21,966 bases of DNA, taken from Treponema sp. (GTDB taxonomy: Bacteria > Spirochaetota > Spirochaetia > Treponematales > Breznakiellaceae). Below the pieces are notes generated by a model. That model saw nothing but the letters and a program-made list of their open reading frames with translations, was not told where the DNA came from and ran no database searches. Every line of letters starts with the position of its first letter. The first letter of the stretch is position 1. Shown here one piece after another: positions 6,819-14,543 of the stretch. The stretch is from positions 1-21,966 of the forward strand of contig JAITAN010000166.1 of NCBI GenBank assembly GCA_031284105.1. The letters run 5' to 3'. The position numbers and the translations under genes are program-made.

Positions 6819-7253
6819 ATGATACCAATGCTGAAGAAAGAAAACATTGTTTTAAACCAGCCTAAGGCTGAACGGGAGGATGTGATCCGCTGCTGCGGAC
6901 GCATGCTGGTCGATTCCGGCTATGCCAACGAACGGTATATCGAAGGGATGATTAAACGGGATAATTCATTTAGTACCGGCATAGGGAATTTTATCGCCCT
7001 ACCCCACGGAGAAGAGGCGTACAAAGTAGACATAATTTCTACCGGAATTGTGATCCTGAGTTACCCGGAAGGGATCGATTGGCATGGAGAGCCGGTGTAC
7101 CTCGTGATTGGGATTGCCGCTAAAGGAGACGAACATTTGGATATCATGGGGAACGTGGTGGATAACTTGGAGACCGGGGATGATGTCGTCAACTTGGTCA
7201 AGACCGGCGATGTGGATGCGGTTTACGCGATGCTCTGCGGAGAATCCGCATGA
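6819..7253 (+). CDS. mtlF: PTS mannitol-type EIIA component
   Basis: The 144-residue cytoplasmic phosphocarrier takes phosphate from HPr and gives it to the IIB domain of MtlA. The active-site His63 is in GIGNFIALPHGE, and the second conserved His is in AAKGDEHLDIM. The length matches free-standing EIIA-Mtl proteins. The start is fixed by AGGAG at 6807-6811. Its end overlaps the kinase gene (ATGA, 7250-7253). It supplies the domain missing from the upstream MtlA. The preceding MtlR also carries a related EIIA-like domain, but here the full short EIIA is intact. Confidence 0.93.
   Translation: MIPMLKKENIVLNQPKAEREDVIRCCGRMLVDSGYANERYIEGMIKRDNSFSTGIGNFIALPHGEEAYKVDIISTGIVILSYPEGIDWHGEPVYLVIGIAAKGDEHLDIMGNVVDNLETGDDVVNLVKTGDVDAVYAMLCGESA
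7236..7250 (+). promoter_or_regulatory. hairpin enclosing the kinase gene's ribosome site
   Basis: TGCGGA (7236-7241) and TCCGCA (7245-7250) are perfect arms around GAA. The stem contains the presumed Shine-Dalgarno (GGAG, 7239-7242) and the A of the start codon. Initiation would need the ribosome finishing mtlF, giving tight translational coupling. The function is inference. Confidence 0.35.
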
Positions 7254-8200
7254 TCGTAACGGTAACCGCGAACCCTGCCTTGGACAAAACCGCACGGGTG
7301 GATGTGATGCGGGCGAACGCTCTGAATCGACTGGAATCGGTGGTTATTGATTGCGGCGGTAAGGGAGTGAACGTTTCCGCCACGATCCATGCGCTGGGAG
7401 GCGACAGCGTTGCCGCCGGTTTTGCAGGAGGCGGCACGGGTGAGGAACTGCTTGCTCGAATAGCGGCAAAGGGGCTTCGGAGTGATTTTATACGGATCAA
7501 AAACCCAACACGGACCAATCTTAAGGTGGTTGACCGGGAAGGGCGCTTGACCGAACTCAATGAACCGGGTCCGGAGGTAAGTATTGAGGAATGGCGCTCC
7601 CTTGAAACGTGCCTGTTCCATTACGCGGAGCGGGACGCCGTCTTTGTGATTTCAGGAAGCCTGTGCCGAGGGCTGGAGAGCGCCGCCTACCGGAACCTTT
7701 GCGGCGCGCTTCGCTCCAAGAAGGCAAAGGTTTTTCTGGATGCAGACGGAGAAGCCTTGAAGCTGGCGCTGGAAGCGGAACCTGCCATGGTTCCCGATTA
7801 TATCAAGCCCAACCGTTACGAGATGCTTACATTCTTCGGTATCAACGATGATGAAACGGTAACAGAGGAAGCGTTGTTGAATCTCGCGGAAAAGCTGCTT
7901 GAGCGGGGACTAACGCTCTGCGCCATTTCTATGGGGGTAGAGGGCGCGCTTTTTGTGAATAGCGAAGGCGCTTGGCGCGCGCCGGGAATGAAGGTGCCGA
8001 TACGCTCAACCGTGGGCGCCGGAGACAGTATGGTGGGCGCTTTGGTGTACGGACTTGAACAAGGACTGGATGCGGAAGCCTATTTTGCCCTGTCCGTTGC
8101 CGCTTCCGCCGGAGCTTGTACCACCGCCGGAACCAACCCGCCGGAACGGAAACTGGTAGATGATTTGATCGCCCGCGTACGTCTGGAAAAAATACGGTAA
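7250..8200 (+). CDS. fruK: 1-phosphofructokinase family hexose-phosphate kinase (PfkB fold)
   Basis: The 316-residue sugar-phosphate kinase uses ATP to make a hexose 1,6-bisphosphate. The N-terminus MIVTVTANPALDKT and the CGGKGVNVS segment (35-43) are typical of the FruK/LacC group. KPNRYE lies at 186-191 and the PfkB signature STVGAGDSM at 253-261, with catalytic Asp259. It overlaps mtlF by 4 bp and precedes the dehydrogenase. A kinase is not needed in the classical mannitol route, where MtlD gives fructose-6-phosphate, so its presence suggests the pathway passes through fructose-1-phosphate. Tagatose-6-phosphate kinase (LacC type) or 6-phosphofructokinase activity cannot be excluded from sequence alone. 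Confidence 0.82.
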   Translation: MIVTVTANPALDKTARVDVMRANALNRLESVVIDCGGKGVNVSATIHALGGDSVAAGFAGGGTGEELLARIAAKGLRSDFIRIKNPTRTNLKVVDREGRLTELNEPGPEVSIEEWRSLETCLFHYAERDAVFVISGSLCRGLESAAYRNLCGALRSKKAKVFLDADGEALKLALEAEPAMVPDYIKPNRYEMLTFFGINDDETVTEEALLNLAEKLLERGLTLCAISMGVEGALFVNSEGAWRAPGMKVPIRSTVGAGDSMVGALVYGLEQGLDAEAYFALSVAASAGACTTAGTNPPERKLVDDLIARVRLEKIR

Positions 8201-8225
8201 CAAAACAGGTTATAAGGAGAACACT

Positions 8226-9497
8226 ATGGGACAAAAAACAAAAGCGGTACGGCTTTACGGAGCCGATGATGTAAGGCTTGAGGAATTCGAGCTTCCTGAA
8301 ATAAAGGACGATGAGATTCTTGCTCGCATTGTGAGCGACAGTATCTGTATGTCCACATATAAACTACTGAAACAAGGGAAAAAGCACAAACGCTGTCCCC
8401 AAAATGTGGACACCAACCCCATTATCATCGGACACGAGTTTGCCGGAGATATTGTCAAGGTGGGCGCCAAATGGCGGCGTGAATTCAAAGAAGGGGAGAA
8501 ATTCGCCCAGCAGCCCGCCTTGAATTACAAGGGCAGTCTTGCCTCTCCGGGTTATTCCTATGAATTCTTCGGCGGGGACGCCACGTATTGTATATTTCCC
8601 CCGGAAGTCATGGAACTCGGTTGTCTGCTCCACTACGATGGGGACGCCTATTTCTACGCATCGCTGGCTGAACCGGTAAGTTGCATCATCGGCGGCTACC
8701 ACGCCATGTACCACACCAACAAGCAAAACTACAACCACGCTATGGGTGTTAAAAGCCGCGGTAACGTGCTGATCCTCGGAGGGGCGGGTCCTATGGGGCT
8801 GGGCGCAGTGGAATACCCGCTCTATGGGGAAAACCGTCCGGCGCGTATCGTCATAACGGACGTGGATGACGGACGGCTGGGGCGGGCGAAGGAACTCATC
8901 CCCCCGGAATTGGCGAAGAAGCAGGGCGTGGAGCTTTACTACGTGAATCCCCGCGGCTGTCCGGATCAGTATGCGGCGCTTATGGACCTGAGCGGCGGGA
9001 AAGGGTACGATGACGTGTTCATCTATGCGCCTATTCGGGAATTGGCGGAACTGGGAGACCGGCTTCTGGCATTTGACGGCTGCATGAATTTCTTTGCCGG
9101 CCCTCAAGACAGCGGGTTCTCCGCTATGATAAACCTCTACAACTGCCATTACACCAGTACCCACATACTCGGAAGTACCGGCGGCAATACCGGTGATCTT
9201 AAAGAGGCGCTGGATCTTGCCTCCCAGAAGAAACTGCGCCCTGCGGTAATGGTAACCCATATCTGCGGTCTTGATGCGGTTGGCGGTGCGGTGGCTCATT
9301 TACCGGAACTGCGCGCGGGGAAAATTCTCACCTACACCCACATAAATCTGCCATTGACAGCCATTACCGATTTTGAAACCTTGGGCGGGCGCGATCCGTT
9401 CTTTGCAACGCTTCACAAAAGCTGCTCCGCCCATCAAGGGCTTTGGAATGCGGAGGCGGAGCATATCTTATTGAGCCATTATGGAGTTGTGAAATGA
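8226..9497 (+). CDS. zinc-type medium-chain dehydrogenase, L-sorbose-1-phosphate reductase-like; probable hexitol-phosphate dehydrogenase
   Basis: The 423-residue protein belongs to the MDR alcohol-dehydrogenase superfamily. Probable catalytic zinc ligands are Cys41 (SICMSTYK), His70 and Glu71 (IIGHEF), with Glu149 (LAEPVSC). The NAD(P)-binding Rossmann loop GGAGPMGLG is at 185-193. The four-Cys structural zinc loop is absent. The overall pattern recalls the SorE family, which interconverts L-sorbose-1-phosphate and D-glucitol-6-phosphate. It is not MtlD, which belongs to an unrelated family. Given the operon it probably oxidises the imported hexitol phosphate, perhaps to fructose-1-phosphate for the kinase upstream. 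AAGGAG precedes the ATG, and the stop overlaps ptsI (ATGA, 9494-9497). The family is sure; the substrate is inferred. Confidence 0.78.
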   Translation: MGQKTKAVRLYGADDVRLEEFELPEIKDDEILARIVSDSICMSTYKLLKQGKKHKRCPQNVDTNPIIIGHEFAGDIVKVGAKWRREFKEGEKFAQQPALNYKGSLASPGYSYEFFGGDATYCIFPPEVMELGCLLHYDGDAYFYASLAEPVSCIIGGYHAMYHTNKQNYNHAMGVKSRGNVLILGGAGPMGLGAVEYPLYGENRPARIVITDVDDGRLGRAKELIPPELAKKQGVELYYVNPRGCPDQYAALMDLSGGKGYDDVFIYAPIRELAELGDRLLAFDGCMNFFAGPQDSGFSAMINLYNCHYTSTHILGSTGGNTGDLKEALDLASQKKLRPAVMVTHICGLDAVGGAVAHLPELRAGKILTYTHINLPLTAITDFETLGGRDPFFATLHKSCSAHQGLWNAEAEHILLSHYGVVK

Positions 9498-11113
9498 TTA
9501 CCTTGCAAGGCAAAGGAGTAAGCGCGGGCATAGCATCCGGCGTAGTAGTATTCCTGAAACGGAAGAGTCTGTCGGTGGAAAAGCGGCCGGTAGCCGATGT
9601 GGAAAAAGAAGTAGAGCGTTTTGAAGCGGCCAGAAGGATCGCATCGGAGCAGCTCGATGAATTATCAAAAAAGATGGCGGGCACGATCGGTGAAGAAAAT
9701 GCGGTACTCTTTGAGGTTCACCGGATGCTGCTGGAAGACGTGGACTATACCGAGCCTATCACCGCTATCATAAAGAATGAAAAAGTCTGCGCCGAATATG
9801 CGGTTAATACGACCGGTTCCCGGCTGGCGCAGGAATTTGCCGATATGGACGATGAGTATATGAAAGCCCGCGCGGTTGATATGTACGATGTTTCCAAGCG
9901 GGTGATAGGCATACTATCGGGTGTTGAGGACGACCTTACCCGCAGCGATGAGCCGGTGATCCTGGCCGCGGATGATTTTACGCCCAGCGAAACCGCGCAG
10001 CTTGACCGGGGGAAGGCGCTGGCTCTCGTGTCCCGTCAAGGCTCCGCCAATTCCCATACCGCGATTTTTGCCCGTACTATGGGTATTCCGGCAATCATCG
10101 GCTTCGGCGCTTTCTTGTCCGGGGACCTGTCGGGAAAACAGGCGGTTCTGGACGGGGAAACCGGCGCCTTGTATATTGAGCCTGATCAGGAAACAATCCA
10201 GACCCTTGAGCAGAAAAAGGAGGCTCTGCGGCAGGAAAAGGAATGTCTGGAGAAGCTGCGGGGAAAGCCTACCCTTACCAAAGCGGGCCGGCGGATGAAA
10301 CTCTACGCCAATATCGGTTCGGTGGGAGATGTAGAATCCGTTTTGGCCGGGGATGCGGAAGGAATCGGCTTGTTCCGCAGTGAATTTCTGTACCTGGGCA
10401 GGGACAGTTACCCCGATGAGGAATACCAGTACCAGTGTTACCGGCGGGTGCTGGAAAAGATGGGGGACCGGCAGGTTATTATCCGTACGCTGGATATTGG
10501 AGCGGACAAGCAGGTGGATTATCTTAATCTGCCGAAAGAAGAAAATCCCGCTTTGGGTATACGGGCCATCAGGCTCTGCCTGAACCGGCCGGAGCTATTC
10601 AAAACCCAACTTCGGGCCATATACCGCGCTTCTCTTTACGGCAATGCGGCGATCATGTTCCCCATGATAAGTTCTCTTGATGAACTGCTTCGGGCAAAAG
10701 AAGCAGCGCGGGCCGTACGGGAAGCGCTTGCGGCCCATAGCGTCCCATTCAAGAGGGACGTTCCCATCGGCATCATGATAGAAACCCCGGCGTCCGCGAT
10801 CATAAGCGACATACTGGCAAAGGAAGCGGACTTTTTCAGTCTTGGCACCAACGATCTTACGCAATACACCCTTGCGGTTGACCGGCAGAACGAGGCGGCC
10901 GCGGAATTCTGCGACACGCATCATGAGGCGGTGCTGCGGCTTATCAGAATGACCTGTGAGAACGCGCACAAAGCGGGCATCTGGGCGGGCATTTGCGGGC
11001 AGCTCGGCGCGGATCCTACGCTGACCAAAACCTTTGTTGAGATGGGGCTTGATGAGCTTTCGGTGGAGCCTTCCGGCATCTTAAAGCTGCGCAATCTTAT
11101 TACCCAATGCTAA
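9494..11113 (+). CDS. ptsI: PTS Enzyme I (phosphoenolpyruvate-protein phosphotransferase)
   Basis: The 539-residue cytoplasmic enzyme autophosphorylates from PEP and passes phosphate to HPr. His188 is in GSANSHTAIFAR (E. coli His189). The C-terminal PEP-binding barrel has GIGLFRSEFLYLGRD, the MIETPASA segment, FSLGTNDLTQY and catalytic Cys501 in GICGQLGADP. The start is ATG 9494, overlapping the dehydrogenase stop; the frame is open further upstream, but the conserved N-terminus begins MITLQGKGVSAGIASG. It closes the operon, so the complete PEP-to-substrate relay is encoded in one unit. It may also serve the second HPr downstream. Confidence 0.95.
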   Translation: MITLQGKGVSAGIASGVVVFLKRKSLSVEKRPVADVEKEVERFEAARRIASEQLDELSKKMAGTIGEENAVLFEVHRMLLEDVDYTEPITAIIKNEKVCAEYAVNTTGSRLAQEFADMDDEYMKARAVDMYDVSKRVIGILSGVEDDLTRSDEPVILAADDFTPSETAQLDRGKALALVSRQGSANSHTAIFARTMGIPAIIGFGAFLSGDLSGKQAVLDGETGALYIEPDQETIQTLEQKKEALRQEKECLEKLRGKPTLTKAGRRMKLYANIGSVGDVESVLAGDAEGIGLFRSEFLYLGRDSYPDEEYQYQCYRRVLEKMGDRQVIIRTLDIGADKQVDYLNLPKEENPALGIRAIRLCLNRPELFKTQLRAIYRASLYGNAAIMFPMISSLDELLRAKEAARAVREALAAHSVPFKRDVPIGIMIETPASAIISDILAKEADFFSLGTNDLTQYTLAVDRQNEAAAEFCDTHHEAVLRLIRMTCENAHKAGIWAGICGQLGADPTLTKTFVEMGLDELSVEPSGILKLRNLITQC

Positions 11114-11419
11114 TGGAAAAGATTTTCGCATTTATCTCCTGACGTATACCCCTTCAGAGGGTTCGACTGTTCGGGACGGGTTTCTGACCCGGGCTGGAAT
11201 ACGGCGCCGCCGCAGGTACGCGCCTAGGCAGGAAGTGCGCTCCGAGTTCAAACTCACGCCCGCTCCGGCAGCGAGGGAGCGACCCCTCTGCGTTGGAGGG
11301 ACATCGCCCCCGGCACTAGAGGATCACCCTCTCCCGCATTAGGTGTAGGCGCTGCCTTATTTGTTTCAATCCACACGCCCGCCTGAAGCGCGGCGGCGCC
11401 CTTGCAGCAGGGTTTAATA
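11114..11419. other. intergenic stretch with two degenerate CRISPR-repeat-like segments
   Basis: No protein gene is supported. GTTTCAATCCACACGCCCGC at 11363-11382 resembles the start of type I-C CRISPR repeats. A degenerate relative starts at 11246 (GTTCAAACTCACGCCCGCTC) and ends in GGGAGCGAC at 11275-11283, like the other end of such repeats. The two are about 117 bp apart, diverged, and no cas gene is near, so this is not an array. A minus-strand ORF over it reads GVWIET, the translation typical of mis-called CRISPR repeats. GC-rich short inverted repeats are also present, without T-runs. Confidence 0.4.
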
Positions 11420-11466
11420 CCCCGCCGTAAACTTGTGTGCACACTCTGCGGCGGGGATTCTTTATT
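11420..11466 (+). terminator. rho-independent terminator of the mtl-pts operon
   Basis: CCCCGCCG (11420-11427) and CGGCGGGG (11449-11456) form a perfect 8-bp stem. The loop contains the palindrome GTGTGCACAC, and ATTCTTTATT follows. Its flanks match those of the terminator at 2425. The T-rich tail runs straight into the hprK promoter. Confidence 0.7.
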
Positions 11467-11493
11467 GAACTATTTTTCCTTTTATTATATACT
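11465..11493 (+). promoter_or_regulatory. hprK promoter, predicted leaderless start
   Basis: TTGAAC (11465-11470), 17-bp spacer, TATACT (11488-11493). The predicted transcription start near 11500 is about 2 nt before ATG 11502, and there is no Shine-Dalgarno (the upstream bases are pyrimidine- and AT-rich). The mRNA is probably leaderless. Confidence 0.6.
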
Positions 11494-11501
11494 TTCCGAC
11501 C

Positions 11502-12491
11502 ATGGCAAAGTCAAAATTTACCGTGCTTGACCTCATAGACCTTGACTTCAAAGAACATAATTCATTAAATCTAATCAGTATCGGGGACAGAAAGGGACTG
11601 AGCAGGGAAATAGTCAACTCCGAGTTGAACCGTCCGGGACTTGCCTTATCCGGTTTTTTCGACTCGTTTGCGTATCAGCGCATACAGATATTCGGATGCG
11701 GAGAATACGCCTATCTGGAAAAATTGATCCGGGAAGAAAAACTGGAGTCAATTCAGCAGCTCTTTTCATATTCGATTCCGTGCTGCATATTTACCCATAC
11801 GTTGACCCCAAATAGCGACTTTATGGCAACCGCGGAAAAAGCCCGCTGCCCCATTTTGCAGACGGACCTCAGCACCGCGGAATTCAGCGCGCGCTTAATC
11901 CGCATATTGTCGAACATATTCTCCCCGCGTAAAGGTATCCACGGCGTTTTGATGGAGGTGTATGGACTCGGCGTACTTATCGTAGGCGAATCGGGCGTGG
12001 GAAAAAGCGAAGCCGCGCTGGAGCTGATCAAACACGGACACCGGCTTGTGGCGGACGACATGGTTGATATTCAGTGTATCAACGGCAATCTTCTGCTTGG
12101 CGCGGGCGCAAATAAGATCATCGGACACCATATGGAGATACGCGGACTCGGCATCATTAACATTACCCACCTGTTCGGCATAGGCTCGGTGCGGGATCAG
12201 AAACAGGTGCAGCTTGTCATACAGTTGGAAGAAGAGAAGCCGGATAAAACTTATGACAGACTGGGTATTGAGCGAAAATATATGGAGCTTTTGGGCGTCA
12301 GCGTACCTAAAATAGAAATCGCCGTTAAACCCGGACGGAACGTACCGGTTATTGTTGAGACCGCAGCCATGAATGAACGGCTGAGAAGAATGGGCTATGA
12401 TGCGGCTAAAGAATTCAATCAGAACATTATGAAATGGCAGGAAATGAGTTATTCAGACCAATTTGTTTTCTTCGGGGAGGATATTATATGA
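11502..12491 (+). CDS. hprK: HPr(Ser) kinase/phosphorylase
   Basis: The 329-residue bifunctional enzyme phosphorylates HPr on Ser46 with ATP or pyrophosphate and removes the phosphate again. The N-terminal domain covers about 1-140. The catalytic domain has HGVLMEVYGLGVLI, the P-loop GESGVGKS at 162-169, HRLVADDMVDI, and the HprK signature around RGLGIINITHLFG. The length is normal. The stop overlaps the start of the Ser46-containing HPr (ATGA, 12488-12491), which is the obvious substrate. The HPr at 4411 lacks that serine. In relatives, the HPr-Ser-P state reports energy status and represses catabolic genes; the partner here may be the histidine kinase downstream, which is inference. Confidence 0.95.
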   Translation: MAKSKFTVLDLIDLDFKEHNSLNLISIGDRKGLSREIVNSELNRPGLALSGFFDSFAYQRIQIFGCGEYAYLEKLIREEKLESIQQLFSYSIPCCIFTHTLTPNSDFMATAEKARCPILQTDLSTAEFSARLIRILSNIFSPRKGIHGVLMEVYGLGVLIVGESGVGKSEAALELIKHGHRLVADDMVDIQCINGNLLLGAGANKIIGHHMEIRGLGIINITHLFGIGSVRDQKQVQLVIQLEEEKPDKTYDRLGIERKYMELLGVSVPKIEIAVKPGRNVPVIVETAAMNERLRRMGYDAAKEFNQNIMKWQEMSYSDQFVFFGEDII

Positions 12492-12757
12492 TTGAGCAAA
12501 TAATAACCGTTACAAACCGCGCGGGGATCCATGCCCGTCCATCGGCGATGATTGTTAGCCTTACTAAGAATTTCAAGTCTAACATATATTTTGAAAAAGA
12601 TGACGATAGAATAAACGCAAAATCTATTATGGGACTGCTCACCCTCGGGGCGGCTTATGGGGCCACGTTAAAGATCATCGCGGACGGTGAGGACGAAGCG
12701 CAGGCGTTGGAAAAAATAGTACAACTAGTGGAATCGAAATTCCTTGAAGAAGAATGA
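12488..12757 (+). CDS. ptsH: HPr phosphocarrier with His15 and Ser46 (regulatory HPr)
   Basis: The 89-residue HPr has both phosphorylation sites: His15 in AGIHARPSA and Ser46 in NAKSIMGLLTLG. The ATG at 12488 overlaps the hprK stop and follows GGGGAGG at 12474-12480; the frame is open a little upstream, but that part belongs to hprK. The end overlaps the histidine kinase frame by 14 bp. Compared with the HPr at 4411 it keeps the KSIMG motif needed for HprK, so it is probably the signalling HPr. It may still accept phosphate from the Enzyme I encoded upstream. Confidence 0.95.
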   Translation: MIEQIITVTNRAGIHARPSAMIVSLTKNFKSNIYFEKDDDRINAKSIMGLLTLGAAYGATLKIIADGEDEAQALEKIVQLVESKFLEEE

Positions 12758-14534
12758 AACCCCGGTTCCTATAATCGGTATATGGGGACTCATTTTCATC
12801 TATGTTCTCTTCTGTATAGTAACTATTTTCTTATCCGGAATTTTCTTTTCCGGTATTTTACAGAGCGGCGGCATTACGGACAAGCTTCTGCTTGCGGTTT
12901 TTTTTACCATACCTGCCGTATCATTCGTATTCCTGATAATCTCTCTCGTCCGTCTTGTTCAAGACCTTATTACACGAAGAACCGGTAGAAGATTCCAAGT
13001 AAAGCTTCTTGGATATTTCACGATTGTACTGCTCTTTTCCATAGTCCCCCTTGTCCTGATTACAAGCATATCCGCTACCGAAATTATGCGTTTCTGGAAC
13101 ACGCTGAACTTGGAATCCACCATGAATTACGCCCAGCAATTTATCGTGGAAGCGTACTCATTGCACCTTGAAAAGGCCCAGCATGTGGTGAATACCGCCG
13201 ATTTTGACCGGCTATTTGGTAATCAGTCCGCGGAAATCCCCTCCGGTTTACTCGCGGTTCAGGATTTTACGCCGGCGCCGCCTCCCGTTGAAGGAACCGG
13301 CAATACCGGCGAAGCGCACTGGGTAAGCTCCCGCTTCTGGGGAAGAGCGGATCAGATGTTCGATATGCCGCCCGCACGGCTCCAAGGTTTCGTTGCCCGA
13401 AATAAAAGCCGCGATACCGATGTTGTCCGTTACCTCGTAGTGATAAACGATAGAACCCTGCGGCTCATCACATACAATCTGGGAGAAGGTTTTGATGCGG
13501 CGATAGACGCATTTGAGGTTCAGCGCGCGAAATTTGAGGCGGTAAAGACGCTGGACGTCCGGTTTAAACAAATTGCGATCCTTTTTTATGTGTTATTCTT
13601 CCTGCCGGTAGTACTGGTAATCTTTACCCTTGCCGTATCGTTCACAAAAACCATTACAAAACCAATCATAGACCTTACCGAAGCGACCCGTAAAGTCGCA
13701 AGCGGAGATTTTTCCATTCATATTACGGCAAAAAGGAAGGATGAGCTTGGCGTTTTAATCCAATCGTTCAATACCATGGTGCAGGATTTGGAAAAGACGC
13801 GTAAGTCCCTTATCAAGGCGGAAACAATGTCCGTTTGGCAGCGGATGGCCGCCCACCTTGCCCATGATATAAAGAATCTCCTTACCCCGATAAAACTATC
13901 CGCAGAGCGGGCCCTGCGGCACTGGCGAAACAATTCTGAAAATACCGGTGAAATACTGGAAGCGTCCCTGTTTTCTATCATACAGGAAGCCGAAGGATTT
14001 TCAAATATGCTGGACGAATACCGCATCCTCTCCCATCCTATGGAACCGTCCGTATCGAATACCGCGGTATCCAAAGTCATTGCTCCGCTTATTGCCTCTT
14101 ACCGGCTTTCCTACCCGGCCGTTGAATTCGACGCCGGCAATATAGATTACACGGCCGTAGTAAAGGTTGACGAGCGCAGACTCACCCAGATTATTACGAA
14201 TCTTGTTGTCAATAGCATTGACGCGGTCAACGCGGTGGGCGCGGATCATGCCGCAAGCGGTGCAGGCGGAGTACAAAAAATTGAGATACGAACCGACACG
14301 GTAAAAAAACAGGGGATTGTCTTCTGTAGAATCAGCATCACGGATACGGGACACGGTATTCCCTCCGATGCCGCAAAAAAAATCTTTACCCCGTATTTTA
14401 CAACCAAAGAAAAAGGTACCGGACTCGGTCTTTCGATTGTGGAACGTATTGTCGACGATCACCGCGGCGCCATCTGGTTTAACTCAAGCGTCAATGCGGG
14501 GACTACGTTTTTTGTGGATTTACCCACGCCGTAA
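12744..14534 (+). CDS. NtrY-like membrane sensor histidine kinase
   Basis: The 596-residue kinase has three N-terminal membrane segments (about 8-35, 45-70, 83-108), an extracytoplasmic region (to about 270), a fourth segment (about 274-302) and a HAMP linker. The H-box is HLAHDIKNLLTPIKLSAER with phospho-acceptor His374, very like NtrY. The N-box is TNLVVNSIDA and the ATP-binding G-boxes are DTGHGIP and GTGLGLSIV. No response regulator follows, so the partner is elsewhere. The only plausible start is TTG 12744, inside the end of the HPr gene, implying coupling; the ribosome site is weak. The link to HprK/HPr suggests a carbon or energy input, which is inference. Confidence 0.85.
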   Translation: MKKNETPVPIIGIWGLIFIYVLFCIVTIFLSGIFFSGILQSGGITDKLLLAVFFTIPAVSFVFLIISLVRLVQDLITRRTGRRFQVKLLGYFTIVLLFSIVPLVLITSISATEIMRFWNTLNLESTMNYAQQFIVEAYSLHLEKAQHVVNTADFDRLFGNQSAEIPSGLLAVQDFTPAPPPVEGTGNTGEAHWVSSRFWGRADQMFDMPPARLQGFVARNKSRDTDVVRYLVVINDRTLRLITYNLGEGFDAAIDAFEVQRAKFEAVKTLDVRFKQIAILFYVLFFLPVVLVIFTLAVSFTKTITKPIIDLTEATRKVASGDFSIHITAKRKDELGVLIQSFNTMVQDLEKTRKSLIKAETMSVWQRMAAHLAHDIKNLLTPIKLSAERALRHWRNNSENTGEILEASLFSIIQEAEGFSNMLDEYRILSHPMEPSVSNTAVSKVIAPLIASYRLSYPAVEFDAGNIDYTAVVKVDERRLTQIITNLVVNSIDAVNAVGADHAASGAGGVQKIEIRTDTVKKQGIVFCRISITDTGHGIPSDAAKKIFTPYFTTKEKGTGLGLSIVERIVDDHRGAIWFNSSVNAGTTFFVDLPTP

Positions 14535-14543
14535 GGCTTTCGG

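Noticed and set aside
11177..11191. Hairpin after ptsI (CGGGT/ACCCG)
   Set aside because: Short stem without a T-run; the stronger stem at 11420 is the likely terminator.
11246..11400. A functional CRISPR array
   Set aside because: Only two diverged repeat-like segments, irregular spacing and no cas genes in the window.
11254..11442. Minus-strand 62-codon ORF containing GVWIET
   Set aside because: That string is the usual translation of type I-C-like repeat ends, and the ORF overlaps the terminator stem.
14535..14543. Terminators between convergent genes (also 16957-16962 and 21005-21009)
   Set aside because: Gaps of 5-9 bp hold no hairpin plus T-run; the genes simply converge closely.
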